Source: Chloroflexi bacterium 44-23
Lineage (GTDB): Bacteria > Chloroflexota > Anaerolineae > Anaerolineales > Anaerolineaceae
Reading direction: 5' to 3'
DNA: 64,000 bases
Assembly (NCBI GenBank): GCA_001899005.1
Contig: MKUW01000027.1
Location: 1 to 64,000 of the forward strand
The position numbers and the translations under genes were made by a program. Position 1 is the stretch's first letter; each line of letters opens with the position of its first letter. The notes below the pieces were generated by a model that saw only the letters and a list, made by a program, of their open reading frames with translations, did not search any database and was not told the origin of the DNA. Shown in pieces: positions 17,338-26,389 of this stretch.

Positions 17338-18642
17338 ATGAAGAGACTAATTCTTGAAAAGCTAATTGCCTGGAAGGATGACCCTTATCGCAAACCTTTG
17401 ATCATCCGCGGGGCACGTCAGGTCGGTAAAACCTGGATAATGAAACAATTTGGCGCGCTGTACTTTGAGAAAGTGGCTTACCTTAATTTTGATAATAATA
17501 CCCGGATGGTTAACCTCTATGAGCATGATTTTGACCTTCAACGCATACTGACCGGCCTACAAATTGAAGCCGGCGTTCCAATTGATTCCGAAACTTTGAT
17601 AATTTTTGATGAGATCCAAAATGTTCCGAATGCAATAAACTCATTGAAATATTTCTTTGAGCAACTACCTGACTACCACATACTCGCCGCCGGAAGTTTG
17701 TTGGGAGTTGCTTTGCACCCCGCTTCCTCGTTTCCGGTCGGCTCTGTTCAATTTCTCGATCTTTATCCTTTAAATTTCTCAGAGTTTTTATCTGCAACTG
17801 GTAATGACGATTTATTGAGTCTGCTTTACCAGCAGGATTTCGAATTAATTACTGCTTTCAAATCAAAATACATTGACCTTTTAAAGAAGTATTATTTCTG
17901 TGGTGGAATGCCTGAGGTTGTAAAGACCTATACGCTTACCAACGATTTTATGAAGGTGCGCCAGGTTCAAAGCCAATTATTACAAGCTTATATTCAGGAT
18001 TTTTCTAAACATGCGCCTTTGGAAATTGTTCCCAGAATCCGATTGCTTTGGAATTCCATCCCAGCCCAGTTAAGCAAAGAGAACCGCAAATTCGTTTATG
18101 GATTGATCAAGCAGGGAGCAAGAGCGCGCGATTTTGAGCTTGCCCTCCAGTGGTTGCTTGACAGCGGATTGATTTATCAGGTCCTCCGCATCAGCAAACC
18201 AAATATTCCTCTCAGCGCTTACATCGATGGAAACTCCTTCAAACTTTTCTTTCTGGATATTGGCTTACTGTGCGCTTTGAGCGAACTTGACTTGAAAACC
18301 CTGCTGGAAGGAAGCCGCATATTCGAAGAATTCAAAGGATCGTTGACAGAGCAATTCGTTTTCCAGGAGTTATTAGCAAGTCGGGAAATTAACCCATTTT
18401 ATTGGTCTGCTGAGAACGGTACTGCCGAAGTAGATTTTGTGTTCCAATATAATGGTGAAATCATTCCACTTGAAGTTAAAGCTGCCGAAAATCTTCAATC
18501 AAAAAGTTTACGCAGTTTTTCTGAAAAATATCAACCTTCGCGGGTCTTCCGGATATCACTATCGGATTTTCGCAAGGGAGAACACGTCCATAACATTCCC
18601 TTGTATGCCACCCCAATTTTGGTTGAGTTACTCGATAAATAG
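17338..18642 (+). CDS. AAA ATPase with C-terminal DUF4143 nuclease-like domain
   Basis: The 434-residue product has a Walker A motif GARQVGKT at residues 25-32 and a Walker B region LIIFDEIQN. The C-terminal half matches DUF4143 and ends with the PD-(D/E)xK-like pattern EVDFVF then IPLEVKA. These ATPases are abundant in bacteria and archaea but their role is mostly unknown; some are mobile or associated with toxin-like loci. The ATG at 17338 follows AGGAG. The unusual iteron-bearing promoter upstream suggests tight, possibly self-directed, regulation. Confidence 0.85.
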   Translation: MKRLILEKLIAWKDDPYRKPLIIRGARQVGKTWIMKQFGALYFEKVAYLNFDNNTRMVNLYEHDFDLQRILTGLQIEAGVPIDSETLIIFDEIQNVPNAINSLKYFFEQLPDYHILAAGSLLGVALHPASSFPVGSVQFLDLYPLNFSEFLSATGNDDLLSLLYQQDFELITAFKSKYIDLLKKYYFCGGMPEVVKTYTLTNDFMKVRQVQSQLLQAYIQDFSKHAPLEIVPRIRLLWNSIPAQLSKENRKFVYGLIKQGARARDFELALQWLLDSGLIYQVLRISKPNIPLSAYIDGNSFKLFFLDIGLLCALSELDLKTLLEGSRIFEEFKGSLTEQFVFQELLASREINPFYWSAENGTAEVDFVFQYNGEIIPLEVKAAENLQSKSLRSFSEKYQPSRVFRISLSDFRKGEHVHNIPLYATPILVELLDK

Positions 18643-18730
18643 ATCGATCGATCTGCATTCACTACAGCGGAACCGTTGTGCAGATTTCTATTCGAGTTAC
18701 ACAGAGAACTCCGTAAATTGTAAAACAAGT

Positions 18731-20413
18731 TCAGGGCAAAGCCATACAATTTCCGCTCTCAGGGATGACAGTATGGTCTGCGTTCGCTACCAGGGCACAG
18801 ATTTGATCAGCTTTCGCAGGCCGATCCGAAATTGTGTAGCGCGTAAATGGACGCGGGCCTCCATACAGTACCCAAGGACCATTACCGGGCATCCCAGCCT
18901 GATCCGGCGGTACGGTGTTGAAAAAGAAATGAACATGCATGCCGGGCAGCTTCTCGGTGTACCCAAAGGTCTCATAGTCGACTACATAGGTATACCCCGC
19001 GCTCAAGGTGATGGAATTGATGCGAACATATAATGGTGGCATGGTAGCTGTGGCAGTCGGACTGGGTGTATCTGTCACCACAGAAGCCGCAGTCATCACC
19101 TGCGTAGGTGGAAATAATGCATTGGCTGTCAATGTTGCTGAAAAACTTGATATGGCTGTCCGCGTCGGCGTAGCCAAGGATATGGCTGCACCAAGATCTG
19201 GCGTCACATCTCCCTGTGAAATAACACCGGCTAATGGGGTAGGTTTTGCGCCGTTATTGCCTAACAAGGGGCGAAGGATGAGCAAATAAGATGCCATGAC
19301 CAACCCAACCAGGAACAATAATGCCACCCCGCCAATTGCAAACCACCAGCCGCCCGCCATTCTTTTTTTCTCCGGCGCAACATAGGGTTGAGAATAATCC
19401 ATCGTCGGAGTCGGTCTCGGAATCGGCGCGCTATAACCACCCGGTGGGCTGGGATTATGCGCAGCTTGCTGGTAAAGTGTAGCAGTGTCCTGATTTGGGT
19501 GATATGTTTGTGTACGCTCATCCGGAAGCACTGTTACCGGTTGCGGGCTGACATTTTGATCGGTTTGTAAATTGGAAAGCACCTGTTTTAAATCGCTGGC
19601 CATTGCGGCGGCGCTGGCATAGCGTTGATTGCGATCCTTTGCCAGGCTACGATTGAGGATGGTTACCAATGCCGGCGGTAAGTCCTGGCGTAGTTTACGC
19701 GGATCAGGTACAGGATCGTTAAGGTGCATCATCATCAATGTCATGGCAGAATCAGCTTCAAACGGTGTTTTGCCACTTAACATCTCATAAAGGGTTACCC
19801 CCAATGAGTAAATATCGGAACGCTGGTCGGCTGATTCCGAGCGGATCAATTCGGGTGACATATAGCGCGCTGTTCCCATCACAGCTCCGGTGGCCGTATG
19901 CTGGGTGCCACCTACTATCTTCACAATTCCGAAATCCATCAAAATAGCATGACCATATACATCCAGCATGATATTGGCGGGTTTGATGTCACGATGAATC
20001 ATACCGCGTTGGTGAGCATAGTTGAGCGCATCGCATATTTCAATTGTGATCTTGACAGCCTGGCTTACATCCATGTTGCGTTTCTGCCCGGAAAGACGCT
20101 TGAGATTATCCTGTAATGTCTCTCCTGGAATAAATTCAAGCACCATGTAAGAAACATCCTGGTCAGAATTAAAATCATAGACCTGAACAATATTAGGATG
20201 CCGCAGAGAAGCCACAGCCGTGGCTTCCTCCTTGAAACGCTGGACGAATGATGGATCACCCGCCAGGTGTGGATGGATCAACTTGATCGCCACCACGCGC
20301 TTTAAGTTGGGATCTGAGGCCTTATAAACTGCAGACATACCCCCTTGCCCGAGTAATTCCTCAATGTAATAACGGCCATTAAGCGTTTGTCCGATCCAGG
20401 TTGGTTGTGCCAT
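18731..20413 (-). CDS. PknB-type serine/threonine protein kinase with external sensor domain
   Basis: The 560-residue product has a complete eukaryotic-type kinase domain (about 12-275): glycine loop LGQGGMSAVYKA, lysine in VAIKLI, HRDIKPANIMLD and MDFGIVK. A Pro/Thr-rich linker leads to one membrane segment (about 358-380), then an extracytoplasmic region of about 180 residues with a Ser/Thr linker and a C-terminal domain ending in a short cysteine-containing loop. No PASTA repeats are visible, so the ligand differs from that of classic PknB. It is a single gene with its own regulatory palindrome upstream. Confidence 0.9.
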   Translation of the reverse strand: MAQPTWIGQTLNGRYYIEELLGQGGMSAVYKASDPNLKRVVAIKLIHPHLAGDPSFVQRFKEEATAVASLRHPNIVQVYDFNSDQDVSYMVLEFIPGETLQDNLKRLSGQKRNMDVSQAVKITIEICDALNYAHQRGMIHRDIKPANIMLDVYGHAILMDFGIVKIVGGTQHTATGAVMGTARYMSPELIRSESADQRSDIYSLGVTLYEMLSGKTPFEADSAMTLMMMHLNDPVPDPRKLRQDLPPALVTILNRSLAKDRNQRYASAAAMASDLKQVLSNLQTDQNVSPQPVTVLPDERTQTYHPNQDTATLYQQAAHNPSPPGGYSAPIPRPTPTMDYSQPYVAPEKKRMAGGWWFAIGGVALLFLVGLVMASYLLILRPLLGNNGAKPTPLAGVISQGDVTPDLGAAISLATPTRTAISSFSATLTANALFPPTQVMTAASVVTDTPSPTATATMPPLYVRINSITLSAGYTYVVDYETFGYTEKLPGMHVHFFFNTVPPDQAGMPGNGPWVLYGGPRPFTRYTISDRPAKADQICALVANADHTVIPESGNCMALP

Positions 20414-20483
20414 ATAATTCCTCTAATATCATGGGTTGCGAGCAGGGTTGAAGCGTTATAAATATCTGTGATCTATATTATAC

Positions 20484-20500
20484 ATTTCTAAAATAGAAAT
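20484..20500 (-). promoter_or_regulatory. Perfect 17-bp palindrome in the kinase promoter region
   Basis: ATTTCTA and TAGAAAT flank three A bases, forming a perfect inverted repeat. On the minus strand it sits between a TTGATT-like -35 and a TATAAT-like -10, so it is placed as an operator for the kinase gene. The spacing of those boxes (15 bp) is not ideal. The rest of 20414-20731 shows no gene. Confidence 0.4.
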
Positions 20501-20731
20501 CAATCAATTGTCAGAACTAGTGGCCGTACTTATTAATTTTCTGCGCTATTTGAGGTGAGAATTGAAACTGGTTGGTAAAATTCAAGAGTAACTTAATTGA
20601 TGCTTTCTTTTAGCAGGCTTAATCAACCGGTGCAGAGAAACTAACCTCGTAAAAAAAATCGCGAGCTCCAAAGAGTTTTCTTTGGCCGAGATATCATAAC
20701 TTGTGAAGCGTAGCAACAAACGAAATAAATG

Positions 20732-21244
20732 TCAGGAAACCTTTTCATTCAGTTCAATCAGCCTGGGCTTGTGGCCACTTAATAACAGAAAGCTGACAAG
20801 ATCAGCATGTGATATCACCAGTGTACTGGTGTTAATTAAAGGGTGAGCAGTGATAGCAGCTGCCTCCCAGGCTTCACGATCAAAAACAACTTCTACATGA
20901 TGATCAACGTCGTTAATTAATGCCAGGACAGAAACAGACCCGGGATTGATGCCCAGATTTTGCTGTAAACGTTCAGATGAGGCGAAGGACAAGTTATTAA
21001 CCCCAACCTTAGAAGCTGCTTCCTTTAAATTGATGGCCTTATCACCCCTCACAACCAGCAATATCAAGCGCGTAGCTTTTTTATCGCGCAGAAACAAATT
21101 CTTGGTGTGAAAACCTGGCAATTCAAGCGCTAACCGGTCAACTTGCTCAACAGTGAAAACGGCCGGGTGGTTCCAGCGCTGGCAGACTATTTGATGCTCT
21201 GTTAAAAAAGCGTAAAGCGATTCAGGGGTATGTACAAAGTTCAT
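20732..21244 (-). CDS. Prolyl-tRNA editing (YbaK/ProX-type) deacylase
   Basis: The 170-residue product matches the YbaK/ProX editing-domain fold. The conserved lysine occurs in GFHTKNLFLRDKK, and the signature GxVSVLALINDVDH is present. Stand-alone proteins of this family remove alanine mischarged on tRNA-Pro in trans. The ATG at 21244 was chosen because upstream in-frame codons are hydrophobic and not conserved. Length and motif order fit ProXp-ala better than YbaK proper, but the exact substrate cannot be fixed from sequence. Confidence 0.85.
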   Translation of the reverse strand: MNFVHTPESLYAFLTEHQIVCQRWNHPAVFTVEQVDRLALELPGFHTKNLFLRDKKATRLILLVVRGDKAINLKEAASKVGVNNLSFASSERLQQNLGINPGSVSVLALINDVDHHVEVVFDREAWEAAAITAHPLINTSTLVISHADLVSFLLLSGHKPRLIELNEKVS

Positions 21245-21401
21245 CAATATAATTGTACACTTGAAGAGCACAAACGGGATTGAGAAAGCCAAGCGCAGAA
21301 TTCAATGAATTTTCTCCAGCACGAAATGATCGACCTCGAAGCTTGCGCCTTGATTTAATCCGCAAAGTAAACCTGAGGTTGCACGTTTCAGGCCTGCTCT
21401 C

Positions 21402-21430
21402 TTCACTTTTTCAATAATTTGATGTATAGT
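21402..21430 (+). promoter_or_regulatory. Promoter giving a near-leaderless message
   Basis: TTCACT at 21402-21407 and TATAGT at 21425-21430 are 17 bp apart. The ATG of the response-regulator gene is at 21441, so transcription would begin only about four bases before it. No ribosome-binding site precedes the ATG, consistent with leaderless translation. Confidence 0.5.
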
Positions 21431-21440
21431 AATTCTCAGA

Positions 21441-22151
21441 ATGAAACGGAATATCCTCTTGATTGACGATGATGCGCTTTTACGCCGCAGTTTGGCTTTC
21501 AACCTGGAACAAGCTGGCTACAAAGTCCATTCTGCCGCAACAGCTGAGGATGGCATAGCCCTGGCCGATCAGGAAGCACCTGACCTGGTATTGCTGGACA
21601 TCAACCTGCCAGGCATGGATGGTTTGGACGCGCTGCGCAATTTACATGCGGATAAAGCTTTGCCGGTCATCATGCTCACAGCCCGGAGGCGCGAATTGGA
21701 TGAGGTTTTGGGTCTCGAGCTGGGGGCAGACGATTATGTCACCAAACCGTTCGACTTTAATGTGCTTTTAGCCCATGTAAAAGCCGTCTTGCGACGCTCA
21801 CCGGCAGGTGATGAACCAACCGGAACCAGCAGTCCACCCATCATTGCCGGCGGATTGAGCATCGATCCGGCCGCTCACACAGCCAGTTTTAAAAATCGCT
21901 TTCTTGAACTCTCACCGCGGGAATTTGACCTGCTTTACACATTGGCACGTTCGGCCGGTCAGGTAATTTCCACTGAAGACCTGATTAATCGTGTTTGGGG
22001 TGCGGAATTTATCGGCCAACCGCAGGTTGTCTATGTCCACATGCGCTGGTTGCGCGAAAAGCTTGAATTAGATCCCAACAAACCACAACATCTCCTAACT
22101 GTGCGCGGCATCGGATATAAATATCAGCCAGAACTTCCCAAAAATGTTTAA
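21441..22151 (+). CDS. OmpR/PhoB-family response regulator
   Basis: The 236-residue product has a receiver domain (1-120) with phospho-acceptor aspartate in LVLLDINLPGMDG and conserved lysine in VTKPF. A winged-helix DNA-binding domain (about 140-230, ending GIGYKYQPE) follows. The stop overlaps the downstream kinase start by 8 bp. A likely target is the htrA gene just after the kinase, because two direct repeats typical of this family lie upstream of it. Confidence 0.92.
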   Translation: MKRNILLIDDDALLRRSLAFNLEQAGYKVHSAATAEDGIALADQEAPDLVLLDINLPGMDGLDALRNLHADKALPVIMLTARRRELDEVLGLELGADDYVTKPFDFNVLLAHVKAVLRRSPAGDEPTGTSSPPIIAGGLSIDPAAHTASFKNRFLELSPREFDLLYTLARSAGQVISTEDLINRVWGAEFIGQPQVVYVHMRWLREKLELDPNKPQHLLTVRGIGYKYQPELPKNV

Positions 22152-23568
22152 GTCGTTACGATCTCGATTAATTCTGAATGCTCTCCTGCCGATGTTGATC
22201 ATTTTACCTGCCATCGGTATCCTCACGACCTATCTCTTAGAAACACAGGTATTTCTAGCCAATCTGACCAATGAGATCACCAGACAGGCTGTCCTGGTGG
22301 CGGACACAGCCGCCAGCTACATTGAGATCTGGCAGGACCCGGTACGTGCCCAGGAATTCGTGAGCCGTATCAGCCCTGGTTTAACAGCGAAATTAATGCT
22401 TTTGGACCCGGCCGGGCGCTTGATTGTCTCCAGTGATCCTGCTGATTCCTTCCTGGTCGGCCAAATTTTCAACGTCCCGGACGCAGATATGTTGATGACC
22501 CAGGAAATGCCAGCAGAAGTGAATGTGAATGAAAAGAAAATCACCGATATTAGCGTACCGGTCTTTAATAACAGAGGTGAACTGATTGGATTTGTAAGGC
22601 TGGCCAACCCGCTTGCCAATATTTATGGACGCTCTCAGAATCTACGCCGGGTCCTGGTGGCAGTACTGGCGGGAGGTCTGCTTCTGGGTATTGGCTTAAG
22701 CTGGATACTTGGGCGGCAAGTTGAAAAACCGCTCAGGCAGACTACTCAAGCAGCCTTCCATCTGGCCAATGGTGACCAACCCACTGCGCTCGAGCTGAGT
22801 GGACCGCAGGAAACGCGGATGTTGCAATCCGCATTTAATACTTTGCTTGATCGCCTGCAAACGCTCGAGACCAGTCGAAAACGTCTGCTGGCTAATCTGG
22901 TCCATGAATTGGGCCGGCCATTAGGCGCATTGCGCTCGGCCTCACAGGCTTTATTGGGCGGGGCTGTCAACGATCCCCAATTGTCACGCGAGCTGCTGGA
23001 AGGAATAGATGATGAATTGGTACGCTTACAGGGTCTCTTAAACGAGTTGGCGCATTTACACGAACAAGTGCTGGGCAGTCTGGATATGCGCATCCAGAGC
23101 GTCGAGATACGGGCTTGGTTCAACAGCCTGCTGCCAACCTGGCAACGATTGGCGGCGGATAAGCGCATCACCTGGAAAAATCAGTTGGCGGATGACCTGC
23201 CGGAATGCGCCGAATTTGACCCGGACCGCATGGCACAGGTGCTGGCCAACCTGTTCAGCAATGCCATTCGCTATACACCACCAGGTGGCACGATCGAGGT
23301 AAGGCTGGAAACCAGTGGAGATCGGCTTAAGTTCAGCGTGCAAGATAGTGGCAGCGGTATCCAGCCGGAAGAATCGCAGCAAGTATTCGAACCCTTCAAA
23401 CGCGGGCAGGCCGCTCAACGGTTACCTGAGGGGATGGGATTGGGACTCTCGATCGCCCGCGATCTGGTCCAGGCACATGGCGGTAATTTGGTGCTGGAGA
23501 ACCCCGGGCAGCATGGCAGTCTGTTGGTGGTATATCTGCCCTTGAAACAGCCTGCGACTGAAGCATAA
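22144..23568 (+). CDS. Membrane sensor histidine kinase with HAMP domain
   Basis: The 474-residue protein has two membrane segments (about residues 13-32 and 172-195) flanking an extracytoplasmic sensor region, then HAMP, HisKA and HATPase_c domains. The phospho-acceptor histidine is in LVHELGRPLG; the usual HELRTP box carries G and R substitutions but keeps His-Glu. The ATPase motifs NLFSNAIRYTP, VQDSGSGI and GLGLSIARDLV are intact. It forms a two-component system with the regulator upstream, probably sensing envelope stress given the adjacent HtrA protease. Confidence 0.92.
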   Translation: MFKSLRSRLILNALLPMLIILPAIGILTTYLLETQVFLANLTNEITRQAVLVADTAASYIEIWQDPVRAQEFVSRISPGLTAKLMLLDPAGRLIVSSDPADSFLVGQIFNVPDADMLMTQEMPAEVNVNEKKITDISVPVFNNRGELIGFVRLANPLANIYGRSQNLRRVLVAVLAGGLLLGIGLSWILGRQVEKPLRQTTQAAFHLANGDQPTALELSGPQETRMLQSAFNTLLDRLQTLETSRKRLLANLVHELGRPLGALRSASQALLGGAVNDPQLSRELLEGIDDELVRLQGLLNELAHLHEQVLGSLDMRIQSVEIRAWFNSLLPTWQRLAADKRITWKNQLADDLPECAEFDPDRMAQVLANLFSNAIRYTPPGGTIEVRLETSGDRLKFSVQDSGSGIQPEESQQVFEPFKRGQAAQRLPEGMGLGLSIARDLVQAHGGNLVLENPGQHGSLLVVYLPLKQPATEA

Positions 23569-23865
23569 ACTGGTCACGCCATTGAGAGCATAACGAAACA
23601 ATCTTCCTCGCATGGGACAGGATTGCTTCGTCGGGCGTTTCATGCACACCTTGTGATGACAGTTATCGATTAATTGTCGTCAGTTTCAATTAAAGTATCA
23701 AAATAGAACAAACGATTGAAAACATTAGATTTACAACCAACCTTGCCGGAAGAGTTTTGCGGGCAGGTTCGCAAAAAATTAGAACACCACACGATCATCG
23801 ATTATTGCCACAACGAATTGGTTTTCTGACGATTATCCATCAAATTGCGCGGCTTCCTGCCGTCC

Positions 23866-23885
23866 CCTTAAGCATTCCTTAAGCA
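23866..23885 (+). promoter_or_regulatory. Direct-repeat box for the OmpR-type regulator upstream of htrA
   Basis: The nonamer CCTTAAGCA occurs at 23866-23874 and again at 23877-23885, an 11-bp period typical of OmpR/PhoB-family binding sites. A TATACT -10 follows at 23928-23933 with no good -35, as expected for an activated promoter. The earlier part of the 23569-23865 gap contains a short dispersed repeat (around GGATTGCTTCGTCGGGC) and no gene. Confidence 0.55.
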
Positions 23886-23972
23886 AACCACAAAGATACG
23901 ATAAAGACCAAAACCCCGTATTTTTCCTATACTTGAATAAACTACAATTTTATAACAGGAGTGTTATTAAAG

Positions 23973-25601
23973 ATGAACGTGGATAAAAGAAATAAGTTGT
24001 TATTTTTGAGCGCGTTGGTAATGATCGCTCTGGTCATGACAGCATGCGCACCTTTAACGGCGATTGCCAATTTGCCGTTTCTCAATTCTGAAACAAAAAA
24101 TAACGCACCGAACGTGGCTGTAGAAACTGTACCTCAATCTCCGCAGAATTCAAATTCGGCTTTGACTGTCGACCCGGTTTCTGTGGCAGCCCTGGAGGGA
24201 ACATTGGGGGATATTTACCGTCAGGTAAATCCATCAGTCGTTAATATCCAGGTGACCACGAAAGTGGATGTCAATTTGCCATCCTTCGGAGAAAATCACC
24301 CGCCAGTACCTGATGTCGCATCCGCCTTGGGGTCAGGCTTCGTATGGGATAGCGCCGGGCACATCGTTACCAACAACCATGTGGTCGCAGATGCCACCAG
24401 CATCGATGTTGTTTTTAATGATGGCACTTCCTATCCGGCTGAATTGGTTGGAACCGATGTCGATTCTGATCTGGCAGTGATCAAGGTGGATGCTCCCGCT
24501 GATCACCTTAAACCCGTCGTGGTCGCTGACTCAAAAGATGTCCAGGTTGGTGATCTGGCAATCGCTATCGGTAATCCCTATGGTCTAGGCGGCACCATGA
24601 CCGTTGGTATCATCAGTGCCCTGGGGCGCTCATTGCAATCTGATAACACCACCGTGACGGGCAGCTACACCATTCCGGACATCATTCAAACGGATGCAGC
24701 CATCAATCCTGGCAATTCCGGTGGCGTTTTGCTGAATGCAGGAGGCCAGGTGATTGGTGTAACCGCAGCCATCGAGTCACCCGTACGAGCCAATGTGGGT
24801 ATCGGTTTTGTGATCCCCTCCGATATCGTGCTGAATGTGGTGCCGGAATTGATCAGCAAAGGTACCTATGAACATTCTTACCTTGGCATTTCGGGCGGTA
24901 CCCTACAGCCTGCCATGGCTGATGCGATGAATCTCGACCACAATCAGCGCGGCATACTGGTCTCCACTGTCACCAAAGGCAGCCCTGCCGAGAAAGCTGG
25001 ATTAAAAGGTAGTGATAAAGCCATCCAGATTCAAGGCGTCGATGTAAATGTCGGCGGGGATATCATTACTGCCATCAATGGTCAGCCTACACCGACTTTT
25101 GACGATCTGGTATCTTATCTCGCCAGTTCGACCAAACCTGGTGATACCGTCACTCTCGATATCCTGCGCAATGGAAAAACCATGCAGGTCAAAGCCACAT
25201 TAGAAGCGCGGCCGGCTAGCAATCAACCCCAGCCTCCGACCAGCGCCTTTGCCAGTGGCAGTGCCTATCTGGGTATTACAGGCGGCAGCCTGGTGCCAGA
25301 AATTGCTAAAGCGATGAATCTGGATAGCAATCAGAGCGGTGTACTCGTGGTGGCAATTGCCAAAGATAGCCCAGCCAGTGAAGCCGGCTTACAGGGCAGT
25401 ACCGAAACCATCACCATCAATGGCCAGGAAATCAAAATCGGCGGTGATGTCATCACCAAGATTAATGATACCAGTGTGGATGGCATCCAAAGCTTGCGGC
25501 AAGAACTGAGCAAGTATGCCCCTGGTGATAAAGTTACGCTCACCATTCTGCGTGATGGAAAAGAGATAACTGTGGAAGTTACTTTGGCCGAAAAACCATA
25601 A
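23973..25601 (+). CDS. HtrA/DegP-type serine protease lipoprotein with two PDZ domains
   Basis: The 542-residue product starts with a lipoprotein signal (lipobox-like MTAC at about residue 27). The trypsin-like domain carries the triad His136 (TNNHVV), Asp166 (DSDLAVIKV) and Ser249 (NPGNSGG). Two PDZ domains follow (about 305-410 and 430-540), each with an unusual insert containing a GSDKAIQIQG-type loop. It should degrade or refold damaged proteins outside the membrane. The ATG at 23973 lies 11 bp after AGGAG; an alternative GTG at 23961 overlaps that site. It is probably activated by the adjacent two-component system. Confidence 0.92.
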   Translation: MNVDKRNKLLFLSALVMIALVMTACAPLTAIANLPFLNSETKNNAPNVAVETVPQSPQNSNSALTVDPVSVAALEGTLGDIYRQVNPSVVNIQVTTKVDVNLPSFGENHPPVPDVASALGSGFVWDSAGHIVTNNHVVADATSIDVVFNDGTSYPAELVGTDVDSDLAVIKVDAPADHLKPVVVADSKDVQVGDLAIAIGNPYGLGGTMTVGIISALGRSLQSDNTTVTGSYTIPDIIQTDAAINPGNSGGVLLNAGGQVIGVTAAIESPVRANVGIGFVIPSDIVLNVVPELISKGTYEHSYLGISGGTLQPAMADAMNLDHNQRGILVSTVTKGSPAEKAGLKGSDKAIQIQGVDVNVGGDIITAINGQPTPTFDDLVSYLASSTKPGDTVTLDILRNGKTMQVKATLEARPASNQPQPPTSAFASGSAYLGITGGSLVPEIAKAMNLDSNQSGVLVVAIAKDSPASEAGLQGSTETITINGQEIKIGGDVITKINDTSVDGIQSLRQELSKYAPGDKVTLTILRDGKEITVEVTLAEKP

Positions 25602-25625
25602 CTCATTCCAAGTCCCCCCTTGTCG

Positions 25626-25649
25626 CCGGGTATCCTTAGGGATACCCGG
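25626..25649 (+). terminator. Hairpin terminator after the protease gene
   Basis: CCGGGTATCC and GGATACCCGG form a 10-bp stem with loop TTAG, followed by a short T-rich tail. It lies 25 bp after the stop codon. Confidence 0.7.
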
Positions 25650-25841
25650 TATTTTGTATAAGCAGAATATCGGAAGATTTGATATCTTGGATCATTTCCT
25701 TCCCGCTTCTGGAATCCAGCCTTGGGGTTGGAATGCTTGCCCATTCAGGGGAACAAAGCCATAATCTCCATCAACAACAGACCTGGTTTTGGTTTTTAAG
25801 ATAGTCTAGTCTTAACCGCATCGTACCTATCGATCAAAGCC

Positions 25842-25957
25842 AGGTTTCTGCTTATATCCCAGTCGGATTGTCTTTGCTAACCAGCTATCACCTCACCCGA
25901 AGCCTGGCTTTAATACAACCCCTCCCAACCACTGGAAACTCGTCAGTGCGTGTCACC
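25842..25957. repeat. Dispersed ~105-bp intergenic repeat, copy A
   Basis: The sequence here, read on the minus strand, closely matches 52816-52918. It shares long blocks such as AGCCAGGCTTCGGGTGAGG and AGCAAAGACAATCCGACTGG. It encodes nothing recognisable and probably represents a genome-wide repeat. A half copy lies at about 53054-53097. Confidence 0.65.
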
Positions 25958-26036
25958 CGGCTTGAATTTGGTAATACCAAGAGAAATAGTCGCAATCTCT
26001 TATTTATCTCTTTGAAAGTAGATAAATCTGAACCAA

Positions 26037-26246
26037 TTAATCTACGGCGACCATTACATTTGATGCTTTGACTACTGCGTAGGCATCCACACCGGCTTTT
26101 AATCCAAGTGATTCAACCGATGTGTTGGTAATTACGGATACAATCTGAGCACCACCCTGCAACTCAAGCACGATCTCGCTGTTAACAGCTCCTTTGGTTA
26201 CCTTTACAACTTTTCCTTTTAAAACATTGCGTGCACTAATTTTCAC
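26037..26246 (-). CDS. Molybdopterin/molybdate-binding Mop-type TOBE protein
   Basis: The product is 69 residues from a GTG start that follows GAGG, giving KISARNVLKGKV at its N-terminus, the classic Mop signature. The fold is a single TOBE domain that binds molybdate or tungstate oxyanions as a multimer, in the cytoplasm. The ending VKASNVMVA is also typical. A longer reading from 26279 would add residues not found in the family. No transporter genes accompany it. Confidence 0.85.
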   Translation of the reverse strand: MKISARNVLKGKVVKVTKGAVNSEIVLELQGGAQIVSVITNTSVESLGLKAGVDAYAVVKASNVMVAVD

Positions 26247-26389
26247 TTTACACCTCGTTGCTTGATTGAATAGAAGCATGTTAACTTAATTAAATCAATT
26301 TTTCGCGCAACTTTATAGGGTTGTGCCTAATCCGCAATCATATATGTGTTTGTATTTCAGGCACGGCATAGTCCTGATGGTAATTCATG

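Noticed and set aside
17338..18642. DUF4143 ATPase as part of a transposon
   Set aside because: No terminal inverted repeats or target duplication were found around the gene; the upstream iterons are direct repeats at a promoter.
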